64,000 bases of DNA from Nonomuraea angiospora. Its GTDB lineage: Bacteria > Actinomycetota > Actinomycetes > Streptosporangiales > Streptosporangiaceae. Under the pieces are notes generated by a model, which was not told where the DNA came from, searched no databases, and was given only the letters and a program-made list of their open reading frames with translations. Every line of letters begins with the position of its first letter. Positions within the stretch are counted from its first letter, which is position 1. The position numbers and the translations under genes are program-made. The stretch is from positions 186,001-250,000 of the forward strand of contig NZ_JADBEK010000001.1 in the NCBI RefSeq assembly GCF_014873145.1. The letters run 5' to 3'. Below, piece after piece: positions 27,672 to 36,060 of the stretch.

Positions 27672-29329
27672 ACCCCGCTACCGCACTGGCCACGGTCCTG
27701 GTCGACGAGCTGGTGCGCTGCGGCCTCACCGACGTGGTGCTGGCCCCCGGCTCGCGCTCCGCCCCGCTGGCGCTGGCGCTGCACGCCGAGTCGCGGGTGC
27801 GCCTGCACGTGCGCATCGACGAGCGGTCGGCGTCCTACCTGGCGCTGGGGCTGGCCAAGCGCGGCGAGCGGCCGGTGGCGCTGATCTGCTCCTCCGGCAC
27901 GGCCGTGGCGAACTTCCACCCCGCGGTGATCGAGGCGAGCGAGTCCGGCGTGCCGCTGCTGCTGCTGACCGCCGACCGGCCGCCCGAGCTGCGCGGCACG
28001 GGCGCCAACCAGACGATCGACCAGATCAAGCTGTTCGGCTCGTCGACCCGCTGGTTCGCCGAGGTGGGGGTGCCTGAGGACCGTCCCGGCCAGGTCGCCT
28101 ACTGGCGCTCGCTGGCCTGCCGCGCCTACCAGCGCGCCTCGGGCCCGTCCGACCCGGGGCCCGTGCACCTCAACCTGGCCTTCAGGGAGCCGCTGATCCC
28201 CGACGGCGACACCTCCTGGTCCGAGCCGCTCGACGGCGGCGGCAACGGCCCGTGGGTGCGGGCCCGGGTCGCGCCCCCGCCCGTCGCGCTGCACATCGCG
28301 CCGACCAGGCGCGGCGTGCTGGTGGTCGGCGACGGTGCCGCCAACGTGCGCCGCTACGTCGCGGCGGCGGGCATGGCGGGCTGGCCGGTGCTGTCGGAGC
28401 CCAACGGCGGCGGCCGCTACGGCGACCACTCGATCTCCACCTACCACTACCTGCTGGGCACGCCGGAGTTCGCGGACGCCCACCGGCCCGACGTGATCGT
28501 GACACTGGGGCGGCCGGGGCTGTCCAGGCCGCTGCTGTCGTGGCTGAAGCGGGCCGGGGAGCACATCGTGGTGGCGCCCGACCTGGGCCGCTGGCCCGAC
28601 CCCACCCGCTCGGCCACGCAGGTGGCGCAGGCCGTGGAGATCCCGGTGGCGGCCGGTGACGACTCGTGGCTGCACGCCTGGCGGCAGGCCGACGCGGTGG
28701 TCAGGTCGGCCACGGACGCGGTGCTGGACGCCTCGGGCACGAGCGAGCCGCGCCTGGCCAGGGACCTGGTCGACTCGCTGCCCAACGGCGCGCTGCTGTT
28801 CTGCGGCTCCTCGATGCCGATCCGCGACCTGGACCAGTCGATGCGGCCGCGGCGCGGCATCAGGCTGATGGCCAGCAGGGGCGCCTCCGGCATCGACGGC
28901 GTGGTGTCCGCGGCGATGGGCGCGGCCCTGGCGCACAACGGCCCCTCCTACGCGCTGATCGGCGACCTGTCGTTCCTGCACGACCAGAACGGGCTGATCC
29001 TCGGCCCCCGCGAGCCCCGGCCCGACCTGTGCTTCGTGGTCGTCAACAACGACGGGGGCGGGATCTTCTCGCTGCTGCCCCAGGCGGCGGTGCGCGACCC
29101 GTTCGAGCGGGTGTTCGGCACGCCGCACGGGGTGGACCTCGCGTACGTGGCGGCGGCCACGCGCACGCCGTACACGCTGGTGGAGGACCTCTCCGACCTG
29201 TCCAAGGCGCTGCGCGGCGAGGGGCCGCGCGTGGTCGAGGTGCGCACCGACCGCGAGGAGAACGTCGTCGTGCACGCCCGCCTGCGCGAGGCCGCGCAGG
29301 AGGCCGTCCGTTCCTACCTGGACAGCTAG
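27668..29329 (+). CDS. menD: 2-Succinyl-5-enolpyruvyl-6-hydroxy-3-cyclohexene-1-carboxylate synthase
   Basis: 553-residue ThDP enzyme adding 2-oxoglutarate to isochorismate. TDVVLAPGSRSAPLALALH, RIDERSASYLALGLAKRGER, ICSSGTAVANFHPAVIEASE and LLTADRPPELRGTGANQTID form the pyrimidine-binding half; MASRGASGIDGVVSAAMGAA and IGDLSFLHDQNGL (ThDP motif) plus VVVNNDGGGIFSLLPQA form the pyrophosphate half. TTG at 27668 is chosen because AGGAGG lies 7 bp upstream and it overlaps the menC stop; GTG at 27638 is an alternative. Together with menC and menE this is part of the classical, not the futalosine, menaquinone route. Confidence 0.96.
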   Translation: MNPATALATVLVDELVRCGLTDVVLAPGSRSAPLALALHAESRVRLHVRIDERSASYLALGLAKRGERPVALICSSGTAVANFHPAVIEASESGVPLLLLTADRPPELRGTGANQTIDQIKLFGSSTRWFAEVGVPEDRPGQVAYWRSLACRAYQRASGPSDPGPVHLNLAFREPLIPDGDTSWSEPLDGGGNGPWVRARVAPPPVALHIAPTRRGVLVVGDGAANVRRYVAAAGMAGWPVLSEPNGGGRYGDHSISTYHYLLGTPEFADAHRPDVIVTLGRPGLSRPLLSWLKRAGEHIVVAPDLGRWPDPTRSATQVAQAVEIPVAAGDDSWLHAWRQADAVVRSATDAVLDASGTSEPRLARDLVDSLPNGALLFCGSSMPIRDLDQSMRPRRGIRLMASRGASGIDGVVSAAMGAALAHNGPSYALIGDLSFLHDQNGLILGPREPRPDLCFVVVNNDGGGIFSLLPQAAVRDPFERVFGTPHGVDLAYVAAATRTPYTLVEDLSDLSKALRGEGPRVVEVRTDREENVVVHARLREAAQEAVRSYLDS

Positions 29330-30219
29330 CGGCCCAGCACGTCGAGCAGGCGGTTGAGCGGGCCGTCGAGGCCGTGGCGGTCGGCGAGGGCCACCAGGGC
29401 CTCCGGGTCGCGCGGCTTGGCCGGCAGGGTGAGGTCGGCGTCGGGCAGCGGCGCGTCGGGGGCCACCTTGACGACGGCGGGGGCGGCGCTCAGGTAGTCG
29501 CGGGCGGCGCCCAGCTTGGTGCGGGCGCCCGCGGGGAAGCCGTCGGTGACGCCCGCGTCGAGGGCCTGGAGCAGGGCGTCGAGCGAGCCGAAGCGGGTGA
29601 TGAGGGCGGCGGCGGTCTTCTCGCCGACGCCGGACACGCCGGGCAGGCCGTCGCTGGGGTCGCCGCGCAGGGTGGCGAAGTCGGCGTAGGCGCGCCCGGG
29701 GATGCCGTATTTGGCGGTGACGAACGCCTCGTCCACGATCTGCAGGTTGCGGATGCCGCGGGCGGTGTAGAGCACGCGTACGGGGCGGGCGTCGTCGACG
29801 AGCTGGAACAGGTCGCGGTCGCCGGTCACGATGTCCACGGTGCCCGGGGCCCGGTGGGTGAGGGTGCCGATGACGTCGTCGGCCTCGTAGCCGGGCGACT
29901 CCAGGCGGGCGATGCCGAGCGCGTCGAGCACGTCCTGGATGACGGCGATCTGCGGGACGAGCGCCTCGGGCACCTCCTCGGTGTCGCCGTGGGCGACGCG
30001 GTGCGCCTTGTACGTCGGGATCGCCTGGACGCGGAAGGCGGGCCGCCAGTCGGCGTCCATCGTGGCCACGAGCTCGGTGGGGGAGTGCTGGCGGACGAGA
30101 GTGGCGATCATGTCGATGAGTCCGCGCACGGCGTTGACCGGGGAGCCGTCCGGGCCCTTGATCGACTCCGGCACGCCGAAGAAGGCGCGGAAGTAGAGCG
30201 ACGGGGTGTCGAGAAGCAT
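29326..30219 (-). CDS. 5'-3' exonuclease (PolA N-terminal domain-like, stand-alone)
   Basis: 297 residues: a single FEN/5'-3' exonuclease domain without a polymerase. LMLLDTPSLYFRAFFGVP holds the first acidic residue, SPGYEADDVIGTL and IVTGDRDLFQLVD the metal cluster, and GDPSDGLPGVSGVGEKTAAA the helix-three-turn-helix DNA-binding element. Expected to remove flaps or RNA primers. Its ATG overlaps the stop of the PAS-SpoIIE gene in a TGATG arrangement, so it is translationally coupled to a signalling phosphatase, an odd pairing. It overlaps the 3' end of menD by 4 bp in convergent orientation. Confidence 0.93.
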   Translation of the reverse strand: MLLDTPSLYFRAFFGVPESIKGPDGSPVNAVRGLIDMIATLVRQHSPTELVATMDADWRPAFRVQAIPTYKAHRVAHGDTEEVPEALVPQIAVIQDVLDALGIARLESPGYEADDVIGTLTHRAPGTVDIVTGDRDLFQLVDDARPVRVLYTARGIRNLQIVDEAFVTAKYGIPGRAYADFATLRGDPSDGLPGVSGVGEKTAAALITRFGSLDALLQALDAGVTDGFPAGARTKLGAARDYLSAAPAVVKVAPDAPLPDADLTLPAKPRDPEALVALADRHGLDGPLNRLLDVLGR

Positions 30220-31490
30220 CAGCACGGGTCTATGGTCGCACCCTTGACGAGCGGTTCCGCGCCTTGTGCCGGTATGGAGACCGCCAGCAGGCAGGCGTCG
30301 TCCTCGGGGTTCGGGCCGCCGATGTCGGCCAGGAGGTGGTCGAGCCCGGCGTCCAGGTCGCGGGCGGGCACGTCGCGGGCGGCGGCCAGGACCAGGTCGA
30401 GGCCGACGTCGATGTCGCGGGTGCGCCGCTCGACCAGCCCGTCGGTGAACATCAGCAGCAGGTCCCCGGGCAGCAGCCGGGTGGTGGCCAGCTCGTACGG
30501 GCGGCCCGCGGCGGCGCCGAGCAGCACGCCGCGGGGCTGGTCGAGCTGGCTGGCGACGCCGTCGCGCACGAGGATGGGCGCCAGGTTGCCCGCCTGGCCC
30601 CAGGCGAACACCCGGGTCTCCGGGTCCAGATGGCCGATGATCGCGGTGGCGGTGGTCTCCTTGAGCTGGTGCAGGACGAGGTCGTTCAGCCAGGTGAGCA
30701 GCCGGTGGGCGGGCTGGCCGGTCATGGCCAGGCCGACGAGGGCGTGGCGGAGCTGGGCCATGTGGGCGATGGCGGGCAGGCCGTGGCCGGAGACGTCGCC
30801 GATGGCCAGCAGCAGCCGGCCGTCGGGGGCGGGCGCGGCCTCGAACCAGTCGCCGCCCAGGCTCGCGGTCTTCTCGGCGGGCACGTACCGGACCGCGATC
30901 GTGGAGTGCGGCAGGTCGAGGCAGCCGGGGTGCTCGGGGAGGATGGCCTCGCGCAGGGCGAGCATGACGTGGAGCTCTTCGGCGGCCTGCTCGCGGGCCT
31001 CGAGGAGCTGGCGGCGCGACTCCGACATCATGCGCTCGGCGCGGCGGCGGCCGGTGATGTCCTGGATGACGCCGTGCAGGCCGATGGGGCCGCCGGGGGC
31101 CATGAGGGGTTCGAGGACGACGCGCAGGTCGCGCAGCTCGCCGCGGCGGCGGATGCGGAACTCCGCCTGGACCGGCTCGACGCTCTCGACGGCTGCCCAC
31201 AGCAGCCGGTCGAGCGTGCCCATGTCCGCCTGCTCGACGTGTTTCGCCAGGTCGGGCAGGGCGATCGGGCCGTCGGCCGGGTTACGGCCGAAGATCAGGT
31301 AGACCTGGTCGGACCAGATCGTCTCGCCGCTGTGCATGTGCCATTCGGCCCAGCCCATGTTGCCGAGCCGCTGGGCGTGCGCCAGCCGTACGGCGAGCAT
31401 CTCGGCGTCGTTCTCGGAGCCCGGGTGATCGGTGTGGCCCTTGTTGCTCTTGTGACCGAGCGGCTCGGCCGCGCCTGCGACGTCGACCAT
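30219..31490 (-). CDS. PAS-domain SpoIIE-type serine phosphatase
   Basis: 423 residues. A PAS_3-like domain lies at about 35-150 (GNMGWAEWHMHSGETIWSDQ, FGRNPADGPIALPDL, AEFRIRRRGELRDLRVVLEP, GLHGVIQDITGRRRAE). A helical connector (RMMSESRRQLLEAREQAAEE) joins it to a PP2C/SpoIIE domain with SLGGDWFEAAPAPDGRLLLA, IGDVSGHGLPAIAHMAQLRH, LLLMFTDGLVERRTRDIDVG and EDDACLLAVSIP, whose metal-binding Asp residues are intact. Such proteins dephosphorylate anti-anti-sigma factors of STAS type. No STAS or HPK kinase gene is adjacent. ATG at 31490. No membrane segment, so a cytoplasmic sensor. Confidence 0.92.
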   Translation of the reverse strand: MVDVAGAAEPLGHKSNKGHTDHPGSENDAEMLAVRLAHAQRLGNMGWAEWHMHSGETIWSDQVYLIFGRNPADGPIALPDLAKHVEQADMGTLDRLLWAAVESVEPVQAEFRIRRRGELRDLRVVLEPLMAPGGPIGLHGVIQDITGRRRAERMMSESRRQLLEAREQAAEELHVMLALREAILPEHPGCLDLPHSTIAVRYVPAEKTASLGGDWFEAAPAPDGRLLLAIGDVSGHGLPAIAHMAQLRHALVGLAMTGQPAHRLLTWLNDLVLHQLKETTATAIIGHLDPETRVFAWGQAGNLAPILVRDGVASQLDQPRGVLLGAAAGRPYELATTRLLPGDLLLMFTDGLVERRTRDIDVGLDLVLAAARDVPARDLDAGLDHLLADIGGPNPEDDACLLAVSIPAQGAEPLVKGATIDPC

Positions 31491-31623
31491 GGTCCCACTT
31501 TCAAAGATGGACAATTGACCCCACACTACGTGATCAATCTTGAACGGAGTGTAGCGGGGGCTTGCCGTGTTGTGAGAGCTTTTCGCGGATTTTAGGCGGC
31601 GCGGTCCGAGTAGATTATGGGCT

Positions 31624-32733
31624 GTGACGTCCTCAGATCTGTATCCCGTGTCCCGTCTCACCGCCGTCCAGGAGGCCACCGCCAAGGCCGGTCTCGACGC
31701 CCTTTTGCTGACGCCCGGCCCCGACTTGCGCTACGTGAGCGGCTACGAGGCCAAGCCGCTGGAGCGGCTGACGTGTCTCGTGGTGCCCGCCTCCGGCGAG
31801 CCGTACATGATGGTGCCGCGTCTGGAGCTGCCCGCGGCGCAGGCGTCGCCCGCCTCGCGGCTGGGGCTGGAGTTCGTGGCGTGGGACGAGACCGACGACC
31901 CGTACGCCATCGCGGCGGCGCGGCTCGGGCAGGTCGCGAAGGTGGGCCTGGCCGACCGGATGTGGGCCATGTCGTCGCTGCGCTTTCGCGAGGTGCTGCC
32001 GGCCGCGGAGCAGGTGCTGGCCGGGACCGTGCTGCGGGAGCTGCGCATGCGCAAGTCGGCCGCGGAGGTGGCGGCGCTGCGCGAGGCGGGCGAGGCGATC
32101 GACGCGGTGCACCGGCGGGTGCCGGAGTTCCTGCGTGCCGGGCGCACCGAGCGCGAGGTTGGCCGGGACATCGCGGAGGCGATCCTGGCGACCGGCCACG
32201 CGACCGTCGACTTCGTCATCGTCGCCTCCGGGCCCAACGGGGCCAGCCCCCACCACGACGTCTCCGACCGGGTGATCCAGGCCGGGGAGCCGGTCGTGGT
32301 GGACATCGGCGGGCAGCTGCACAACGGCTACTGCTCCGACTCGACGCGCACGTACAGCGTCGGGGAGCCGCCCGCGGACTTCGCCGCCTACTACGAGGTG
32401 CTGCGGCGGGCCCAGGACGCGGCCTGCGCGGCGGTGCGGCCGGGCGTCTCCTGCGAGTCGATCGACGCGGCCGCCCGCGACGTCATCGCCGAGGCGGGAT
32501 ACGGCGACTACTTCATCCACCGCACCGGCCACGGCATCGGGATCGAGACGCACGAGGAGCCGTACATCGTCTCCGGCAACGGCGAGCCGATGGAGCCCGG
32601 CTTCGCGTTCTCCGTGGAGCCCGGGATCTACCTGCCCGGCAGCCACGGGGCGCGGATCGAGGACATCGTGGTCTGCACCGACACGGGCGCCGAGCGGCTC
32701 AACAACACCCCGCGCGAGCTCGTGATCGTGTAG
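31624..32733 (+). CDS. M24 family metallopeptidase (Xaa-Pro aminopeptidase/dipeptidase)
   Basis: 369 residues. The N-terminal creatinase-like domain (about 1-130) is followed by the pita-bread catalytic domain with all five metal ligands: Asp in VVVDIGGQLHNG and in YCSDSTRTYSVG, His in HRTGHGIGIETHEEP, Glu in SVEPGIYLPGSHG and in ARIEDIVV. Cleaves N-terminal or dipeptidic Xaa-Pro bonds in the cytoplasm (family knowledge). GTG start at 31624. It diverges from the PAS-SpoIIE gene, and the PP2C-like gene begins 6 bp after its stop. Confidence 0.94.
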   Translation: MTSSDLYPVSRLTAVQEATAKAGLDALLLTPGPDLRYVSGYEAKPLERLTCLVVPASGEPYMMVPRLELPAAQASPASRLGLEFVAWDETDDPYAIAAARLGQVAKVGLADRMWAMSSLRFREVLPAAEQVLAGTVLRELRMRKSAAEVAALREAGEAIDAVHRRVPEFLRAGRTEREVGRDIAEAILATGHATVDFVIVASGPNGASPHHDVSDRVIQAGEPVVVDIGGQLHNGYCSDSTRTYSVGEPPADFAAYYEVLRRAQDAACAAVRPGVSCESIDAAARDVIAEAGYGDYFIHRTGHGIGIETHEEPYIVSGNGEPMEPGFAFSVEPGIYLPGSHGARIEDIVVCTDTGAERLNNTPRELVIV

Positions 32734-32739
32734 GGGATC

Positions 32740-33501
32740 GTGTTCGCGCAGGTCGCCTGGGCCAGCAGGCCCGGGTCCGGGCGGCCCAACGAGGACCTGG
32801 TGCTCGCGGGGCCGTCGTGGATCGTCGTGCTCGACGGGGCGACAGCCGCTCCCGGGGCCGCGGGCGGCTGCGCGCACGACGTGCCGTGGCTGGTGCGGCG
32901 GCTCGGGGACGCGCTGGCGGCGGGGCTGGGCGCCGATCATGACGCGCCGCTGGCGGGGATCCTGGAGGCGGCCATCGCGACGACGGTGGCCGCCCACTCC
33001 GGCACCTGCGACCTGGACGACCCCGACTCGCCGTCCTCGACGGTGGCCATGGTGCGCGCCGGCCGGAACGGGGTCGAATATCTCGTGCTGGGCGATTCGC
33101 CCGTCGTCTTCTCGCTGGCCGGCGGCGGCGTCCGGGCGGTGAGCGACGGCCGGGTGGAGGCCCTGCCGGGCGGGCGGCCGTACACGGTGGAGCTGGTGCG
33201 GCGGATGCGCAACGCACCCGGCGGGTTCTGGGTGGCGGGCAGCCGCCCCGAGGCGGCCCGGCAGGCGCTGTGCGGCGTCGTGGCGGACGCGCGCGGCGTC
33301 GGCCTGCTCACCGACGGGGTGTCGCGGCTCGTCGAGTGGTACGGGTGGAGCTGGCGCGACCTCGTGACGGCGCTGGACGGGCAGGGGCCCGAGGCGGTGA
33401 TCGCGGCGGTCAGGGAGCTGGAGCGGCACCGGGGCCCCGTGCACGGGAAACGGCACGACGACGCCAGCGCCGCCTGGACCCGGGTCGCCGCCCGGCCCTG
33501 A
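32740..33501 (+). CDS. PP2C-like protein phosphatase domain protein
   Basis: 253 residues. RPNEDLVLAGPSWIVVLDGA matches PP2C motifs 1-2, STVAMVRAGRNGVEYLVLGD the strand and GD motif, GLLTDGVSRLVEWYG motif 8, and KRHDDASAAWTRV the final DN-like motif (here DD). The metal ligands are mostly kept, so activity is plausible. Substrate unknown; mycobacterial PstP is longer and membrane-bound, so this is not its orthologue. It starts with GTG 6 bp after the aminopeptidase and converges with the small protein of the ECF locus. Confidence 0.85.
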   Translation: MFAQVAWASRPGSGRPNEDLVLAGPSWIVVLDGATAAPGAAGGCAHDVPWLVRRLGDALAAGLGADHDAPLAGILEAAIATTVAAHSGTCDLDDPDSPSSTVAMVRAGRNGVEYLVLGDSPVVFSLAGGGVRAVSDGRVEALPGGRPYTVELVRRMRNAPGGFWVAGSRPEAARQALCGVVADARGVGLLTDGVSRLVEWYGWSWRDLVTALDGQGPEAVIAAVRELERHRGPVHGKRHDDASAAWTRVAARP

Positions 33502-33519
33502 GGTGTACCAGGACCACGG

Positions 33520-33993
33520 TCAGATGAGGATCCAGGTGGTCACGACGGGGCCGCCGTGACCGGGGCTGACCCGCAGCCGCAGCGGGCCGGGCGCGAGCTC
33601 GCCCGTGGTGAACCGGCCCAGCTCGTCCGCGCACACCGGCGTGCTCCCGTCGCGCCGCTGCACCACGATCTCGGCGGGCGTGCCGCCCGACACCCGCCCG
33701 ACCAGCCGCCGGCCGGTCACCTCGAGCTCCACGACGACCTCCCCGGCGGCGAACGACAGCAGCCGCGCCCGCCCCCCGCCGCGCACCCGGGTGGCCGACA
33801 GCTCCTCCCACGAGTCGAACGTCAGCTCGGCCAGCTCCGCGTCCAGGGTCCTGAGCGCGTAGGCCAGCATCGCCTCCTCGAACAGCCCCGCCGGGACCGG
33901 GTCGAGCCGCCCGGCCGCCGCCCGCAGCCGTTCCTCCAGCTCCAGGTCCGCATCGTCCATGGCGTCGTCCATGGCGTCGTCCACGCCGGTCAC
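33520..33993 (-). CDS. Small soluble protein coupled to the ECF sigma factor (candidate anti-sigma or protease substrate)
   Basis: 157 residues. The GTG start at 33993 overlaps the sigma-factor stop (GTGA), so the two are translationally coupled. The N-terminus carries a tandem DDAM repeat, then a helical segment LEERLRAAAGRLDPVPAGLF and EEAMLAYALRTLDAELAELT FDSWEE, then a beta-rich domain: VVVELEVTGRRLVGRVSGGT, PAEIVVQRRDG, VCADELGRFTTGELAPGPLR. No membrane segment and no zinc anti-sigma motif is visible. Coupling to the sigma gene suggests a cytoplasmic sigma-binding partner. I do not know an experimentally assigned family. Alternative GTG at 33984. Confidence 0.78.
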   Translation of the reverse strand: MTGVDDAMDDAMDDADLELEERLRAAAGRLDPVPAGLFEEAMLAYALRTLDAELAELTFDSWEELSATRVRGGGRARLLSFAAGEVVVELEVTGRRLVGRVSGGTPAEIVVQRRDGSTPVCADELGRFTTGELAPGPLRLRVSPGHGGPVVTTWILI

Positions 33994-34571
33994 CCCCGGA
34001 TGCCGTTCACGCCGCGCCGGTTCATCAGGGCGGCCAGCCGTTTGAGGCAGCGTCCCCTGCTGGGGCCGATGCTGCCGACCGGCATGCCCAGCCCGTCCGC
34101 GATCTCCTGGTAGCTCGGCCGCGGCTCGGCGATGAGGACGCGCAGCAGCTGCCTGCAGCGCTCCGGCAGCTCCTCGAACGCGCTCCACAGCTCCTGCTCG
34201 CGCGCGGCCCGCTCGCCCGCCTCCTCGGCCTCCAGCAGCAGGAACTCGGGCGAGCGCTCGTCGGCGTCGAGGCCCATCAGCTCCAGGTCGCCGACCGGCA
34301 TGGCCCTGCCGCCGGTGCGCAGGACCCGCAGCGCCTCGTGCCGGGCGGTGCTGGCCAGCCAGGAGCCGGCCCGCTCGGGGTCCCGGAGCCTGGTCAGGTG
34401 CTCGGCGAAGCGGTACCACGTCGTCTGGCACACGTCCTGGGCGTCGGAGTCGTTCACGAGATAGCCCCGCGCCACGGCCCACACCAGCCCGCTGTAGCGC
34501 TGGTAGAGCTCCTTCCACGCCCCAGCGTCGCCGTCCGCGGCAGCCGCGACCAGGGTTGCGGTGTCGTCCAC
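33990..34571 (-). CDS. ECF-type RNA polymerase sigma factor
   Basis: 193 residues. Region 2 is WKELYQRYSGLVWAVARGYL, SDAQDVCQTTWYRFAEHLTR, ERAGSWLASTARHEALRVLR; region 4 is LPERCRQLLRVLIAEPRPSY, QEIADGLGMPVGSIGPSRGR, CLKRLAALM. Regions 1.1, 1.2 and 3 are absent, as in ECF factors. GTG start at 34571. The 73-bp gap behind the subtilase gene contains an AT-rich run AATATATT that is unusual for this genome and may hold a promoter. With its small partner, the subtilase and the divergent TPR-CHAT protease it forms a putative signalling module. Confidence 0.92.
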   Translation of the reverse strand: MDDTATLVAAAADGDAGAWKELYQRYSGLVWAVARGYLVNDSDAQDVCQTTWYRFAEHLTRLRDPERAGSWLASTARHEALRVLRTGGRAMPVGDLELMGLDADERSPEFLLLEAEEAGERAAREQELWSAFEELPERCRQLLRVLIAEPRPSYQEIADGLGMPVGSIGPSRGRCLKRLAALMNRRGVNGIRG

Positions 34572-34644
34572 TGCGGCGGCTCCCTATATCTGGGCGGGAA
34601 GCCTAATATATTTCGCATACCGCCGCCGGGCGGGTAACTCGCCA

Positions 34645-35982
34645 TCATCGGAGAAAACCACTCAGATCCGGTACGGCCAGCCGCCCCGCGAGAAGCTGCG
34701 CCGCGGCCGTCCGCGAGGACACCTGCTCCTGCGACATCCGGGCCGCGATCATCCCGGCCACGATCGGCGTGGCGAACGACGTGCCGCTCCAGGCCGCCAG
34801 GCCGGTGAAGGTCGCCTTGTCGCCCTCCTGCAGCGTGGCCATGCAGGTGCAGCCCGGATAGTGGGCCGGGTCGGCGAAGCGGCAGGTGGTGCGGTGCGGG
34901 TAACCGTACAGGTAGGGGCCGGAGGTGAAGGCGTTGACCAGGCGCTCGCCCGGCGCGTACACCGTGACCCAGTCGCCGTGGTTGCTGAAGCAGGCCCGGC
35001 CGAGCCCGTCCTCGCGCAGCGCGCCCACCGACAGCACCACGTCGCCGGAGGCGTTGACCGGCTCCGTGGCGAACGCGGCCGGCCAGAACGGCAGCGTCTC
35101 GCCGTCGTTGCCCGCCGCCGCCACCAGGAGCGTGCCGGGGTGGGCGGCCAGCTCGTCCACGAAGTCGGCCAGGCCGAGCAGCGCGCTCGCGTCGGCGGTC
35201 CTGGTGCCGGCCGACAGGGAGACGATGTCCGGCCAGCCGTGCTCGTCCAGGATCCGCAGCAGGGTGTGGCCCAGCTCGTCCTCCAGGGCGGCGCCCGCGT
35301 ACGGGAAGGCGTTGTAGACGCGCACGTCGGCGGCGGGCGCCACGCAGCGCAGCACGCCGGCGATGAACGTGCCGTGGCCCACGTACGGCTTGATGAGGCC
35401 GTCGGGGTCGAGCTCGTCGCCCGGGGCGGTGACGTCGCCGTCCACCTTGGGGATGTTCGGCAGGCCCGTGCTCGCGGCCAGCCACTGGTGGTCGAGGTAG
35501 TCGTGGACCAGGCCGGTGTCCAGGACGGCGACGCTCACCCCCGCGCCCCGGTCGCGGCCGGACAGGGGCGGGTTGAGCGGCCCGGCGCTCGGGACCGGCT
35601 CGTCGCCGGGGCACAGGTTGACGCCCGCGACGGTGACGAAGTGGACCAGGCTCGACGCGATGTCCTCGCGCGCGAGGTGCTCGACGGTCCGGTGCAGGTC
35701 CCTGGACCCGACGGCGAGCCTGCGCAACGTTCCCCGGCCGGCGCTCCTCGCCCCGGCCACGCGGACCGCCTCGGGACCCGGCTGCAGGCGCTGGACCGTG
35801 GCGGCGGCCCGGCCCGCGTCGGCCTCGCGCACCAGGACGTGCCCGTCGAGGTGGGCGAACCGCGGCTGCACCGCGGATCCCGGCGCGGCCCCTTCGGGAC
35901 CCGCGACCGCGCGCATGCCGTCCGGCAGCGCCGCGTTGAGTATCTCCAGCTGCTCCCAGAACCGGGTGTCCGATGGGGTCAT
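34645..35982 (-). CDS. S8 family serine peptidase (subtilase), apparently cytoplasmic
   Basis: 445 residues. The triad is complete: Asp155 in VSVAVLDTGLVHD, His203 in PYVGHGTFIAGVL, Ser402 in WSGTSFATPIVAGM, with oxyanion Asn in VAAAGNDGET. The first 140 residues form an N-terminal domain without a signal peptide, and no membrane helix is seen, unlike most actinobacterial subtilases. A Cys-containing insertion (TTCRFADPAHYPGCTCM) lies before the Ser. ATG at 35982 has GGAAGGACGGAG upstream. It is divergent from the TPR-CHAT gene (78 bp) and upstream of the ECF sigma gene on the same strand. Substrate unknown; the ECF partner protein is an attractive candidate. Confidence 0.92.
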   Translation of the reverse strand: MTPSDTRFWEQLEILNAALPDGMRAVAGPEGAAPGSAVQPRFAHLDGHVLVREADAGRAAATVQRLQPGPEAVRVAGARSAGRGTLRRLAVGSRDLHRTVEHLAREDIASSLVHFVTVAGVNLCPGDEPVPSAGPLNPPLSGRDRGAGVSVAVLDTGLVHDYLDHQWLAASTGLPNIPKVDGDVTAPGDELDPDGLIKPYVGHGTFIAGVLRCVAPAADVRVYNAFPYAGAALEDELGHTLLRILDEHGWPDIVSLSAGTRTADASALLGLADFVDELAAHPGTLLVAAAGNDGETLPFWPAAFATEPVNASGDVVLSVGALREDGLGRACFSNHGDWVTVYAPGERLVNAFTSGPYLYGYPHRTTCRFADPAHYPGCTCMATLQEGDKATFTGLAAWSGTSFATPIVAGMIAARMSQEQVSSRTAAAQLLAGRLAVPDLSGFLR

Positions 35983-36060
35983 GGTCTCCGTCCTTCCTGG
36001 CGTACGTGTGTATGAGCCGGCGCGGGGCCCGCTGATACAGCAGGGGTCTACGATCGTTGC
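35983..36060. promoter_or_regulatory. Divergent promoter region of the subtilase and TPR-CHAT genes
   Basis: The 78-bp gap between two divergent proteases. TACGAT at 36049-36054 lies 6 bp before the GTG of the TPR-CHAT gene, the right distance for a -10 box giving a leaderless mRNA. No clear -35 box is visible, consistent with a weak or alternative-sigma promoter. Confidence 0.4.
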
